64,000 nt of DNA, taken from contig NZ_JAIRAU010000028.1 in the NCBI RefSeq assembly GCF_020073745.1, positions 1 through 64,000 of the forward strand, in the 5' to 3' direction. How positions within the stretch are numbered: position 1 is the first letter of the stretch; the number at the start of each line of letters is the position of its first letter. The notes beneath the pieces were generated by a model. That model did no database searches. It was not told where the DNA came from and saw only the letters and a list, made by a program, of their open reading frames with translations. Shown one piece after another: positions 20,666 through 29,030 of this stretch. Both the position numbers and the translations under genes were made by a program. The stretch is from Nannocystis pusilla (GTDB lineage Bacteria > Myxococcota_A > Polyangia > Nannocystales > Nannocystaceae).

Positions 20666-21076
20666 TCACCGCATGTATCGCTCCCAGAAGCCCGGCTGCG
20701 GCTCGATCTGCTCGACCACGTCGACCGCGATCCCCGACGGATCGCGGACCATGAAGCGCCGCTGGCCCCACGCGGCCTCGTGGAGCGGATGGGCGATCGC
20801 CACCCCGCGCTCGCGCAGGCGCGCGTGCCAGCGCGCGGCGTCCTCGACCTGCACGGTGAGGATCATGCCGACGCCGCCGAACACCTCGGGGCCGGGCGGG
20901 CTCGACGGGTGGTCGCTGCTCATCAGGCCGAGGGCGATGCCGTCCTTGCCTGCCGGCGCCAGCATGACGATCCAGCTGGCCTCGAAGACGACCTGCATGT
21001 CGAACTGCTCGACGAAGAATTCGCGGCTGTCCGCGAGGCGAGCGACGGTGAAGAGCGGATAGGTGTCGACGATCAT
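20666..21076 (-). CDS. VOC/glyoxalase superfamily protein
   Basis: This 136-residue protein has the two beta-alpha-beta-beta-beta modules of the vicinal-oxygen-chelate fold. Module one spans about 1-55 (DTYPLFTVARLADSREFFVEQF), module two about 65-130 (MILTVQVEDAARWHARLRERG and RRFMVRDPSGIAVDVVEQ). The usual metal-binding C-terminal Glu is present in DVVEQ. The protein is probably cytoplasmic. It could be a dioxygenase-type enzyme or a bleomycin-type binding protein; the sequence does not distinguish these. Confidence 0.85.
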   Translation of the reverse strand: MIVDTYPLFTVARLADSREFFVEQFDMQVVFEASWIVMLAPAGKDGIALGLMSSDHPSSPPGPEVFGGVGMILTVQVEDAARWHARLRERGVAIAHPLHEAAWGQRRFMVRDPSGIAVDVVEQIEPQPGFWERYMR

Positions 21077-21180
21077 GGCGGCGGAGGCTAGCCCGCCGCG
21101 CTCGCCGCGTCACCCCGGCGGGCGGCCAACGGCCCCTGCGTCCTCGCGGCCGTTCGCGGCTCGCGCAGGGCGATCCGCGA

Positions 21181-21222
21181 GACATGTCGATCGAGACCTG
21201 TCTTGAAAGACATCCCGATCGA
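21181..21222. repeat. 14-bp CATGTCC repeat, locus E
   Basis: Three contiguous 14-base units start at 21181, 21195 and 21209, each opening with GAC. The first has the full core GACATGTC; the others are GACCTGTC and GACATCCC variants. The array ends 10 bases from the stop codon of the leftward lectin-like gene. Confidence 0.75.
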
Positions 21223-21232
21223 GCGCGCCGCG

Positions 21233-22168
21233 TCAGCGGTCCGGCGCCCGCGGGGCCTTGCACACGTGCCCGACGCTGACCTCGTCGCAGAAGCGGTCGT
21301 TGTACTCGCCGGTCGCGGGGTCGGCGGCCTCGACGCAGTTCTCGCGCGGGCAAGCGGCGTCGGCGACTCCCCCGGCCGCGCACAGCGGGTCGCACATCTC
21401 GTTGTCGGGCTCGCCCGCCCGCCAGACGAGGTAGTCGATCGACCCGCCGGTGGCCGAGACCCAGTCGACGACGTCGGCGTGCAGCTCGCAGCTGTCCCAC
21501 AGCGCCGGCGCGCGCTGGATGCCGAGCCAGAAGTGCAGCTCGGCCGGCACGTCGCCGAGCAGATCGAGGATCGCGTCGCGGACGTGGCCGAGCTCCGCCC
21601 CGTTGACCGGGTCGGCCAGGTGGACCGCCTCGCCGCGCGACTGACACCAGGTCTCGGCGTGGGCGAAGCTGCTGGGCAGCAGGCAGGTCCAGAACACGGC
21701 CGGGCCGAACTCCGACAGCTTGCACGGGCCGCACTCGAGGTTGGCGAGCGAGTACTCGTCGCGCAGCCCGTCGCAGTCGTCGTCGACGAGCTCGTTGCAC
21801 AGCTCCGACGCGTCGGGGTTGACCTCCGGATCCGCGTCGTCGCAATCGCCGCCGACCTCGACCGCCCCCGCGGGCGCCTCGCAGCCGACGATCGCCGGCT
21901 CCGCGCCGAAGCTGTCGCCGTCGCCGTCGACGTACCAGGACTGCACCTGTCCCGTCGGACATGTCGCCGTCGTACCGGTCGTCGAGCTCGTCGGCGCCTC
22001 CTCGGCGGTCGAGCCCGCGTCCGTCCCCGTCGTCGCCGCCGTCGAGCCGGCCGCGGAGGCGTCGTCGCCGCTCGCCGCCGGGCCCGCGCCGGTCAGCTCC
22101 GGCGGGTCGTCGGAGAAGCAGCCCGCGAGGGCGCAGAACGCGAGGAGAACGCCGGCGGGGCGCACCAT
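21233..22168 (-). CDS. MopE-type/C-type lectin lipoprotein
   Basis: This 311-residue lipoprotein (lipobox ALAGC, Cys17) has a Thr/Ala/Ser linker to about residue 70. A MopE-like Asp-rich repeat (WYVDGDGDSFGA, GGDCDDADPEVNPDA, LVDDDCDG) may bind Ca or other metal. It is followed by a C-type lectin-like domain (about 155-305) with paired Cys, FWLGIQRA, a WRAGEPDN stretch like the WND region, and C-terminal FCDEVSVGHVCK. It should sit on the outer surface and bind carbohydrate or protein. The combination of MopE repeat and lectin fold looks like a myxobacterial adhesin-type arrangement. Confidence 0.85.
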   Translation of the reverse strand: MVRPAGVLLAFCALAGCFSDDPPELTGAGPAASGDDASAAGSTAATTGTDAGSTAEEAPTSSTTGTTATCPTGQVQSWYVDGDGDSFGAEPAIVGCEAPAGAVEVGGDCDDADPEVNPDASELCNELVDDDCDGLRDEYSLANLECGPCKLSEFGPAVFWTCLLPSSFAHAETWCQSRGEAVHLADPVNGAELGHVRDAILDLLGDVPAELHFWLGIQRAPALWDSCELHADVVDWVSATGGSIDYLVWRAGEPDNEMCDPLCAAGGVADAACPRENCVEAADPATGEYNDRFCDEVSVGHVCKAPRAPDR

Positions 22169-22239
22169 ACGGCGAGGATACCACGAGCCCCGGGACGGGC
22201 GTCCACCTGTCCCCGGGGCCATCTCGCGCGCCTTGACGC

Positions 22240-24015
22240 TCACGGCGTCGGCGGGAACACGAGCATGTACGCGACGGGCTCGTCCGGCTCGGAGATCTGG
22301 ACCGCCTTCTCGGGCCCGTCGTCCGGCAGCGCGGCCATGAACAGCGGGCTCGAATAGAAATCGGGGCTGGCCTGGAAGAACGCCCGCTGGCCGTCGCTGC
22401 TGAACTGGAACCACGGCAACACCTGATCGCCGGGCGCGAGCGGCGGGTTGACCTTCGCCGGCGACGTCGGCGCGCCGCCCAGGTCCTGGATTACGAACAG
22501 CTCCTCGATGTTCGCCGACTCCTGCCTGCCCACGTAGAGGAGCCGCGTCGAATCACGCGACCAGCGAGACATCGTGATCCCGCCCGAGGGCGGCAGCGGC
22601 AGGCTCACCTTCGTCGCCACGCCCGGCGCCGTCAGCTCGGCCAGGAACAGCTCGGGCTGCTCGCCCTGCACCGACGCGAGGAACGACAGCCGCGACGCGT
22701 CCGGCGCGAACTCGATCTCCTCGATCGTACCACCGGCGGGCAGCGGCCCGCTCCGCTTGACCGGCGCCTCCGCGCCCGCCCCGTCGACCACGTACAGGGC
22801 GTCCGTCCCGGGCACCTCGTGGTCGGTGACGAACGCCGCGCGGCTGCCGTCGTCCGCCCAGCGGAAGCGCCGGTTCTTGGCCCGCCCCGGCCCCGCCTCG
22901 TTGAGCCACACCGGCTCGCCCAGGCTGGTCCCTTCGAGCGGCACGAGGTACAGGTCGCCGTTCGAGCCCTGCCCGTCCCACATCAAGATCGCGTGCAGGT
23001 CGGGCGCCAGCAGGCCGTACGGCGCCTCCTCCATCGGCAGGTCGAGCGACTGGGCCACCAGCGGCTGCTGCGACAGATCGACGGCGAAGAAGTCGACGCG
23101 GTCGAGGTCCGAGTCGGCGAGGCCGACGTACAGGAACTGCTCGTCGGCGGTGAACGCCGCCACCCGCATCGTCATCGCCGGGCTCAGGAACGACAGCACC
23201 TTGCTCGCCACCCCCGGCGTGTCGACGCGCCCGACCATGATGTCGAGCCCGCCGTTGTCGCCGTCGACGCTGTACACCAGCCAGGTGTTCCCGCTCGACA
23301 TCGCGAACGGCGAGTACGACTCGATCGTCCCCGCGCCCGCGAGCGGCGGGTTCATCAGCCCCGGCGTGCAGCTCGCGGGCCCGACCTCGCACACGTACAT
23401 GTCCCGCTTGGACTCGGTGCCGCCGCTGATCATCAGCCGCGAGCCGTCGGGCGAGAAGCTCATCGTGTCGATCGCGTCGATCGCCGGCGGCAGCTCGAGC
23501 TCGCTCGTCTCCGCCGTCGCCGTGTCGACGAACCACATCTTCGGACCGCCCGGCCCGCCGGCGCGCAGCGCCAGCGTCTGCTGCCCGTCGGCCACCGACG
23601 TGCCGATCTCGTCCGCGGCCGGGCCCATGTCGACCACCGTCACGGGCGCGGACGCCACCCCGTCGACGACCTCCACCAGGCGGAAGAACCGCGGCAGGCC
23701 GTCCGGGCCGGCCGAATAATACACCCGCGCCGGCCCGACGGCGCTCGGCGTCCCCGTCGTCTCGGTGTCGCCGTCGGTCTCCGTCCCGGAGGTCGTCGTC
23801 TCCGTCGTCGTCGTCCCCTCGGTGGGCGTGCTCCCGTCGGTCGTCGTGTCCCCGGAGGTCGGCGTCTCGCCGCTCGTGGACGTCGTCGAGGCGTCCGACG
23901 TGTCGGTCGCCGGATCCGTCGGCCCCGGATCGGTGTCGGTCGTCGACGCCGCGGGCGGCGGACATGCGGTCATTGTGATGAGGGCGGTGACGATTGTGAT
24001 GCGTGCGTATGTCAT
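22240..24015 (-). CDS. PD40 beta-propeller lipoprotein
   Basis: This 591-residue lipoprotein (signal ending MTAC, Cys18) has a Thr/Ser/Glu linker to about residue 95. A TolB/PD40-type beta-propeller follows, with repeated blade starts such as MSFSPDGSRLMISGG, AAFTADEQFLYVG, FRWADDGSRAAFV, IEFAPDASRLSFL and FQFSSDGQRAFF. It is likely anchored on the outer membrane as a binding scaffold. The ligand is unknown. It is downstream of, and in the same direction as, the bacteriophytochrome gene, but a 220-base spacer with a palindrome separates them. Confidence 0.82.
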   Translation of the reverse strand: MTYARITIVTALITMTACPPPAASTTDTDPGPTDPATDTSDASTTSTSGETPTSGDTTTDGSTPTEGTTTTETTTSGTETDGDTETTGTPSAVGPARVYYSAGPDGLPRFFRLVEVVDGVASAPVTVVDMGPAADEIGTSVADGQQTLALRAGGPGGPKMWFVDTATAETSELELPPAIDAIDTMSFSPDGSRLMISGGTESKRDMYVCEVGPASCTPGLMNPPLAGAGTIESYSPFAMSSGNTWLVYSVDGDNGGLDIMVGRVDTPGVASKVLSFLSPAMTMRVAAFTADEQFLYVGLADSDLDRVDFFAVDLSQQPLVAQSLDLPMEEAPYGLLAPDLHAILMWDGQGSNGDLYLVPLEGTSLGEPVWLNEAGPGRAKNRRFRWADDGSRAAFVTDHEVPGTDALYVVDGAGAEAPVKRSGPLPAGGTIEEIEFAPDASRLSFLASVQGEQPELFLAELTAPGVATKVSLPLPPSGGITMSRWSRDSTRLLYVGRQESANIEELFVIQDLGGAPTSPAKVNPPLAPGDQVLPWFQFSSDGQRAFFQASPDFYSSPLFMAALPDDGPEKAVQISEPDEPVAYMLVFPPTP

Positions 24016-24150
24016 GACGATCCTGCGATGACCCCTGCGACGCCGCGCCGCCGAGCGCGCGGGCGAGCCGAGGACATGTGTGGTGGTGGAGTCGCCGCAC
24101 GGACCGGAAAAATTGCGGCGTTCGACATGACCTGCTTGCGAGTCCCTGGC

Positions 24151-24164
24151 CCCCAGCGCTGGGG
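24151..24164. terminator. Perfect GC palindrome downstream of phytochrome gene
   Basis: CCCCAGCGCTGGGG is a perfect 14-base palindrome in the 221-base gap after the leftward phytochrome gene. It could be the gene's terminator (no T-tract on that strand; TTT on the other) or a protein-binding site. Confidence 0.3.
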
Positions 24165-24236
24165 TTTGCAGACGCCGGTCCGGCGCGCGCTTGCGTCGAG
24201 GCGTGATTCGACGCCCGTGAGCACACCGGCGCCGCG

Positions 24237-26453
24237 TCAGGCCGCCGGCAGCGAGAAGTAGAACGTCGAGCCGCGACCGACCTCGCTGTCCACCCATGCG
24301 CGCCCGCCGTGAGCCTCGACGATGCCGCGCACGACGAACAGCCCGAGGCCCACGCCGGTCACGCCCGCGCGGTCTGCCTGCCAGTGTCGCTCGAAGATCA
24401 CCGCGCGCTGGTCCTCGGGGATCCCGGGCCCCGTGTCGCGGACGAAGAACCACACCTGCTCGTCGTGCGGCGCCGCGCCGATCGTGATCGTGCCGCCCTC
24501 CGCCGTGAACTTGATCGCGTTGCCGATGAGGTTCGAGACCACCTGAAAGATCCGCTCGCGATCCATGCGCACCTGCAGGCCCGGCGCCGCGACGACCGGC
24601 GAGATCCGGATCTGCTTCGGCTCCGCGAGCGGACGGAGCATCCCGACCGACTCGTCGATGAACGACTTCGCGTCCTCGACCCGCACCGTCAGCTCGAAGC
24701 GGCCGGCCTCGATCCTGGCCACGTCGAGCAGCTCGTCGATGAGGTTGCTCATCCGTGCCACCGAGCGCTGGATCCGGTCGATCGCCGTCGTCATGCGCTC
24801 CGCCTCGCGCCCGGACCCGGACCGGCCGAGCCCGCGGCTGATCACCGCGCCTGCCATCTCGATGACGCCGAGCGGGTTACGCAGATCGTGCGACACCACC
24901 GCGACGAGGTCGTCGCGCAGGCGGACTGCCTTTTGGGCCAGCTCGACCTGGCGCGCGAGATCGATCTCGAGCGCGCGGCGTCGCAGGTCCTCCGCCGCCT
25001 CGAGCTCGTCCGCCTGCCACGGCGCCGCCGTCTCGCGCACGATCTCCTGCCACAGCGCGAACGACCGCCGCGGGTGCAGCCGCTCCGTCGGTCCGGGCTC
25101 GACCGGCTTGTCGGGGTTGCCGCCCCAGTGCACCGTGTGCACGCGCTCGGGGCGGAACCAGAGCACGTAATTCGGCTGCGGCCGGGGCAGCCGCACCGCG
25201 AGCAACCCGCTGGCGATGTCGGTGAATCCGCGGCCGCCGGGGTACGACCTCGGCAGCGACGCCGTGGCGAAGATCGGCGCGCTGCTGGTCGCGGCCAGCC
25301 AGGCGACGAGCGGCTCGATGGCGCTCAGCGGCGGCGCCCGGCCGACCGCCACGCGGCCGCCGTCGCTCCAGATCGCCGCGCCCTCGGCGAGGACCAGCTC
25401 GAGCAGGGCCGACTCGCGCGCGGCGAGACCGACGAGCACGTCGTCGCCGGCGCCGCGCATGCCCTCGTCGAGGCTGGCGAGGATCGTCTGCCGCGCCTCG
25501 CGAGAGCAGCGGGCCGCGAGCTCGACCATGGCGACGATCTGCAGCGAGGCGACGCGGCCGAGCACCTCGCACACGGCGCGCAGCGAGTACGGCAAGGGGC
25601 GCGGGCCGTGGTGGTGCGCGCAGAGCAGCCCCCACAGCTCGCCGCGATGCACCAGCGACACGCTCATCGACGCCCCGAGCCCCATGTTGTGCAGGTACTC
25701 GACGTGGATCGGCGACACGCTGCGGAGGACCGAGAAGCTGAGGTCGAGCGGCTCGCCGATGTCGGGCCGCAGCGGCGGTACGAGCGGCACGGGCCGGTAG
25801 TGCGTGTCCGGGACGATGCGCAGCCAATTCAGCGTGTAGAGGCGCCGGGCCTGGCGCGGGATGTCGGACGCGGGGTAGCGCTGGCCCATGTACGATTCGA
25901 CGCCCTCGCCGCGCGACTCGGCGATGACCTCGCCGTGGCCCGCCTCGTCGAATCGATAGACCAGCACGCGATCGAAGCCGGTCAATCGCCGCACCTCGCG
26001 GGTGAGCGCATCGACGAGCACGTCGAGCGAGCGCGCGGCCTGGATCCTCGCCAGGGCGGAGCCCAGCAGGTGGCGCAACGACGGCTCGGACCGGGATGGA
26101 TCGATCCGCTCGAGCTCGAGCAGGAGCACGCCCTGGTGGCGGTGGAGCAGCCCGTCGAACTCGCCGCCGTGGGTCGCCACGTGCAGCGGGCACACCTCCG
26201 GGCCGCGCAGCGAGCGGACGCAGGCGCGGAACGACAGGAACGAGGCCTCGTCGAGCAATTCGGAGACCGGACGGCCGAGCACGGCCCCGGGCGCCTCGCC
26301 CAGGAAATCGGCGGAGTTGGCGCTGACCTGCAGCACGACCAGCGCCGGCTCGTCCAGCACGAGCAACAGGCCGAACGGCTGGATCGAGCCGGGGACATGG
26401 ATCGGCTCGCTATCACAGTTGTCCAGATTCACGCTCTGCGGCGGCGCCGACAT
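24237..26453 (-). CDS. bphP: Bacteriophytochrome histidine kinase
   Basis: This 738-residue red/far-red photoreceptor kinase has the order PAS (20-115), GAF (130-305), PHY (315-480), HisKA (505-575), HATPase (620-738). The biliverdin-binding Cys is Cys13 in LDNCDSEPIHVPGSIQPFG. The GAF carries PASDIP (194-199) and SPIHVEYLHNMG; the PHY tongue has PRRSF (461-465). The kinase has His522 in VVSHDLRNP plus N and G boxes (DTGPGIP, GVGLGLF). All key residues are present, so it should be active. I chose the ATG giving MSAPPQSVNL; an upstream in-frame start would add 23 residues. No heme oxygenase or response regulator is in the window. Confidence 0.94.
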   Translation of the reverse strand: MSAPPQSVNLDNCDSEPIHVPGSIQPFGLLLVLDEPALVVLQVSANSADFLGEAPGAVLGRPVSELLDEASFLSFRACVRSLRGPEVCPLHVATHGGEFDGLLHRHQGVLLLELERIDPSRSEPSLRHLLGSALARIQAARSLDVLVDALTREVRRLTGFDRVLVYRFDEAGHGEVIAESRGEGVESYMGQRYPASDIPRQARRLYTLNWLRIVPDTHYRPVPLVPPLRPDIGEPLDLSFSVLRSVSPIHVEYLHNMGLGASMSVSLVHRGELWGLLCAHHHGPRPLPYSLRAVCEVLGRVASLQIVAMVELAARCSREARQTILASLDEGMRGAGDDVLVGLAARESALLELVLAEGAAIWSDGGRVAVGRAPPLSAIEPLVAWLAATSSAPIFATASLPRSYPGGRGFTDIASGLLAVRLPRPQPNYVLWFRPERVHTVHWGGNPDKPVEPGPTERLHPRRSFALWQEIVRETAAPWQADELEAAEDLRRRALEIDLARQVELAQKAVRLRDDLVAVVSHDLRNPLGVIEMAGAVISRGLGRSGSGREAERMTTAIDRIQRSVARMSNLIDELLDVARIEAGRFELTVRVEDAKSFIDESVGMLRPLAEPKQIRISPVVAAPGLQVRMDRERIFQVVSNLIGNAIKFTAEGGTITIGAAPHDEQVWFFVRDTGPGIPEDQRAVIFERHWQADRAGVTGVGLGLFVVRGIVEAHGGRAWVDSEVGRGSTFYFSLPAA

Positions 26454-26985
26454 CGTCGACGTCCTCTTACCACCGCGCCCGCGGTTGTAAATTCGCCCCG
26501 CCGCGCCTGCGAGCTCAGCCACGCCCGGCCGCTTCGCCGCGGTCCTCCGCCGTGCCCCTGCGCGGCGAGACGATCGTGGGGCCGACGCGGTCCGTCACCG
26601 CCGACCACGCGGCGACACTCGCCTGCGCGACGCTCTCCCGCGCCAGCGGGCCCGGCGCCGCGAGACACCGCAGCCGGCGCCGCGAACCTGGCCCTCGCGG
26701 GCCCGCACGACCTGTCCCGGGGGCATGTGCTTCACCAGCGACATGGCCCGCGCGTACCAGGCGACGGGCGGCCCTCGACGTCACGCGCGCCGACGTCCCG
26801 CGGACGCTCGTGCTCTCGCGTGCGCGATCGCGCCGCCGTATGCGACGTGTCGCGTCTATCACCGGACTGTCGGACACGCGCGACCACGAGGGCGAGGGTC
26901 CTTCTCTGGAGAGCGTTGACCCTCCGCAGTGATTTCTCTACAGTCCGAAATCGATGTCGATCGCCAAGGGCACGCGGCGCTGACC
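26454..26985. other. Divergent intergenic region
   Basis: About 530 bases separate the phytochrome gene and the SpoIIAA-like gene, presumably holding both promoters. Loose CATGTG and ACATGG cores occur at 26724-26746 but are not 14-phased. No coding frame has convincing composition. Confidence 0.45.
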
Positions 26986-27345
26986 ATGCCGATCGCCTTC
27001 CAGGAGCTCGTGACGCCGCGCGGCCGCCCCTACGTGCGCGTGGCCGTGTCCGGCGAATTCGATCTCGCGGAGGCCGAGGCGTTCGTAGGCAGCTTCGGTC
27101 GCGCGGGCCCTTACTTCATGAAGCCCGCGATCTCCGTGGTCCCGCGCGGCACCGAGTACACCTCCGCGGCGCGCAAGCACCTGCTCACGATGGGCGACGC
27201 CGCTCCGATGGCGACGGTGACCGGGAGCCCGCTGGTGCGCGCCGCCATCAATTTGATGCTGCGCTTCAGCGGCAAGACCGGCCAGCTGCGCATGTTCGCC
27301 AGCGAGGCCGAGGCCCTGACCTGGCTCGACACCCAGCTCGGCTGA
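26986..27345 (+). CDS. SpoIIAA/STAS-like small protein
   Basis: This 119-residue protein is predicted to have the SpoIIAA-like (STAS/SEC14-like) alpha/beta fold: a beta-strand opening (YVRVAVSGEFDLAEAEAFV), a central segment with AISVVPRGTEY, and a C-terminal helix EAEALTWLDTQLG. Family membership is an inference from pattern. A GTG at 26929 would add 19 residues. It diverges from the phytochrome gene and precedes the PAS-PAS-STAS gene, so it may belong to the same signalling group. It lacks a DSSG-type phosphorylation motif, so it need not be an anti-sigma antagonist. Confidence 0.65.
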   Translation: MPIAFQELVTPRGRPYVRVAVSGEFDLAEAEAFVGSFGRAGPYFMKPAISVVPRGTEYTSAARKHLLTMGDAAPMATVTGSPLVRAAINLMLRFSGKTGQLRMFASEAEALTWLDTQLG

Positions 27346-27746
27346 GCCCCGCGCTCACGCCTGCAGCGGCCACGAACACTGCAGCGGGTGGAGTACGGGC
27401 AATCTGCTCTTGCCCGATTGGCATGATTTGATCGCCGACCTCGCCGCGCTCACCACCCTCGTGCTGCGCCACACCGACGCCCGCGTCATTCGGGCCGTCG
27501 ATCTGCCCGTCCTGCGATTCGCGCATCAGGCGGGTCCCGGCGCGAGCCACGCCGACATCCGCACACACCGACGCGCTGGGCTGTGCGCCGCAATTCACCC
27601 GTTACTCGCATTGTTCAGGCTACTCTCGCCGATTTTATGGATTGTCGGAGAGATGGGGTCTACAACCCCCATGCAAGCTCCCATTTCCACGGACGCAGTG
27701 CGGCGATCGCTCGCCTGCACCATGTGCTCAAGTCGTTCGAACGCCG
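27346..27746. other. Intergenic region, possible promoter
   Basis: This 400-base gap lies before the PAS-PAS-STAS gene. It has an unusually AT-rich patch at 27600-27650. TTGTTC (27611-27616) is followed after 17 bases by TTTATG, a weak candidate for a housekeeping promoter. Nothing else is recognisable. Confidence 0.3.
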
Positions 27747-29000
27747 ATGAGTGAGAACGCCGAAATCGCGCGCCTGCGAGCGGAGAACGCCGTCCTCCGC
27801 CGCCGCGTCGCCGAGCAGGACGTCGAGCGGGAGCGGCTCGAGCGGCTGCTGCAGGCGACCATCGATCACGTCGACGCGGTGATCTACCTGCGGGATGCCG
27901 ACGGCATCTTCACGCACATCAATGACACGTACGTGCGATTGACGACGCTCTCGCGCGAATTCGTGATCGGCAAGCGCGACTCGGACGTGTTCCCGAAGGA
28001 GGTCTACGAGGCCTTCCGCGTCGCCGATCGGGAGGTCGTCGAGACCTTGAAGACCTTCACGCAGGAGGAGCTGCTCCCGCAGGACGACGGGATGCACTTC
28101 TATCGCTCGTACAAGTTCCCGGTGCTCGACGGCGAGGGCAAGCTGATCGCCCAGGGCGGCATCTCGACCGATTTGACGGCTCAGCGGCGCGCCGAGGAGA
28201 CGCTGCGGGCCACCAGGTCGGTTTTGCAGGCGATCGTCGAGAACGCGCCACTGGCGATACTGGCCACCGACGCCGCGCACCGCTACGTATTGGTCAGTCA
28301 CGAGGCCGCGCGCCAGGTCGGGCGCACGCCCTCGGACGTGATGGGGAAGCTGATCTCGGACATCTTGCCGCCGGGCGCGGCCGAGGCGATGGAGTCGACG
28401 ACCGACCAGGTGCTGCACAGCGGCAAGACCCTGGTGCTCGAGCAGACCGTGCCGTGGGAGGGCGACAGCAAGGTGTTCCTCACCCACATGTTCCCGATCC
28501 GCGACTCCGCCGGCGACATCACCGCGGTCGGCACCATCGCCACCGACGTCACCGAGATGCGCCGCTCCGAGAACGAGTACGCGCGGCTGCAGCAGGAGGT
28601 CATCCAGGCCCAGCGCACCGCCCTGCTCGAGCTGTCGACGCCGGTCGTCCCGATCGCCGACGGCGTGCTGGCCGTGCCGCTGATCGGCGCGATCGACCAC
28701 GAGCGCAACCAGCAGATCGCCAACGCCCTGCTGGAGCGGGTCGCGGCGACCCGCACCAGGGTCGTCATCCTCGACCTCACCGGCGTCCGCCAGGTCGAGC
28801 CCGAGATCGTCGACGCGCTGCTGCAGACCGTCCGGGCGGTCCGCTTGCTCGGCACCGAGGCGGTGGTCACGGGCATCTCGCCGGACGTGGCGAGCATGCT
28901 GGCCGGGCTCGACGCGCCGCTGCGCCAGCTCACCGTCCGCCAGACGCTTCAGCACGGGGTCGAGCACGCGCTCACGCGCACCCGCGCCCGCAGGTCGTAA
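27747..29000 (+). CDS. PAS-PAS-STAS regulator (RsbR-like)
   Basis: This 417-residue cytoplasmic protein has a coiled coil (about 5-35), PAS 1 (about 35-145, VIYLRDADGIFTHIN), PAS 2 (about 155-275, LAILATDAAHRYVLVS), a linker and a STAS domain (about 295-410). The linker LSTPVVPIADGVLAVPLIG and the core LDLTGVRQVEPE are RsbR-like. Compared with its paralogue at 8400-9368, the VDT motif is VEP, so the phosphorylatable Thr is lost. Conserved PAS features suggest redox, ligand or light cofactors could bind, but no specific one is evident. It may be co-transcribed with the oxygenase 30 bases downstream. Confidence 0.88.
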   Translation: MSENAEIARLRAENAVLRRRVAEQDVERERLERLLQATIDHVDAVIYLRDADGIFTHINDTYVRLTTLSREFVIGKRDSDVFPKEVYEAFRVADREVVETLKTFTQEELLPQDDGMHFYRSYKFPVLDGEGKLIAQGGISTDLTAQRRAEETLRATRSVLQAIVENAPLAILATDAAHRYVLVSHEAARQVGRTPSDVMGKLISDILPPGAAEAMESTTDQVLHSGKTLVLEQTVPWEGDSKVFLTHMFPIRDSAGDITAVGTIATDVTEMRRSENEYARLQQEVIQAQRTALLELSTPVVPIADGVLAVPLIGAIDHERNQQIANALLERVAATRTRVVILDLTGVRQVEPEIVDALLQTVRAVRLLGTEAVVTGISPDVASMLAGLDAPLRQLTVRQTLQHGVEHALTRTRARRS

Positions 29001-29030
29001 GCCGCCGCCTCGCGGCAGGAGAGGAGTCGT

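Noticed and set aside
24071-24140. CATGTG and CATGAC cores near the phytochrome 3' end as another repeat array
   Set aside because: The cores at T24077 and T24128 are 51 bases apart, not a multiple of 14, and intervening units are not recognisable.
26711-26750. CTGTCCC, CATGTGC and ACATGG cores upstream of the SpoIIAA-like gene as an array
   Set aside because: Spacings are 13 and 18 bases, and the spacer consensus is missing; probably chance or a badly decayed copy.
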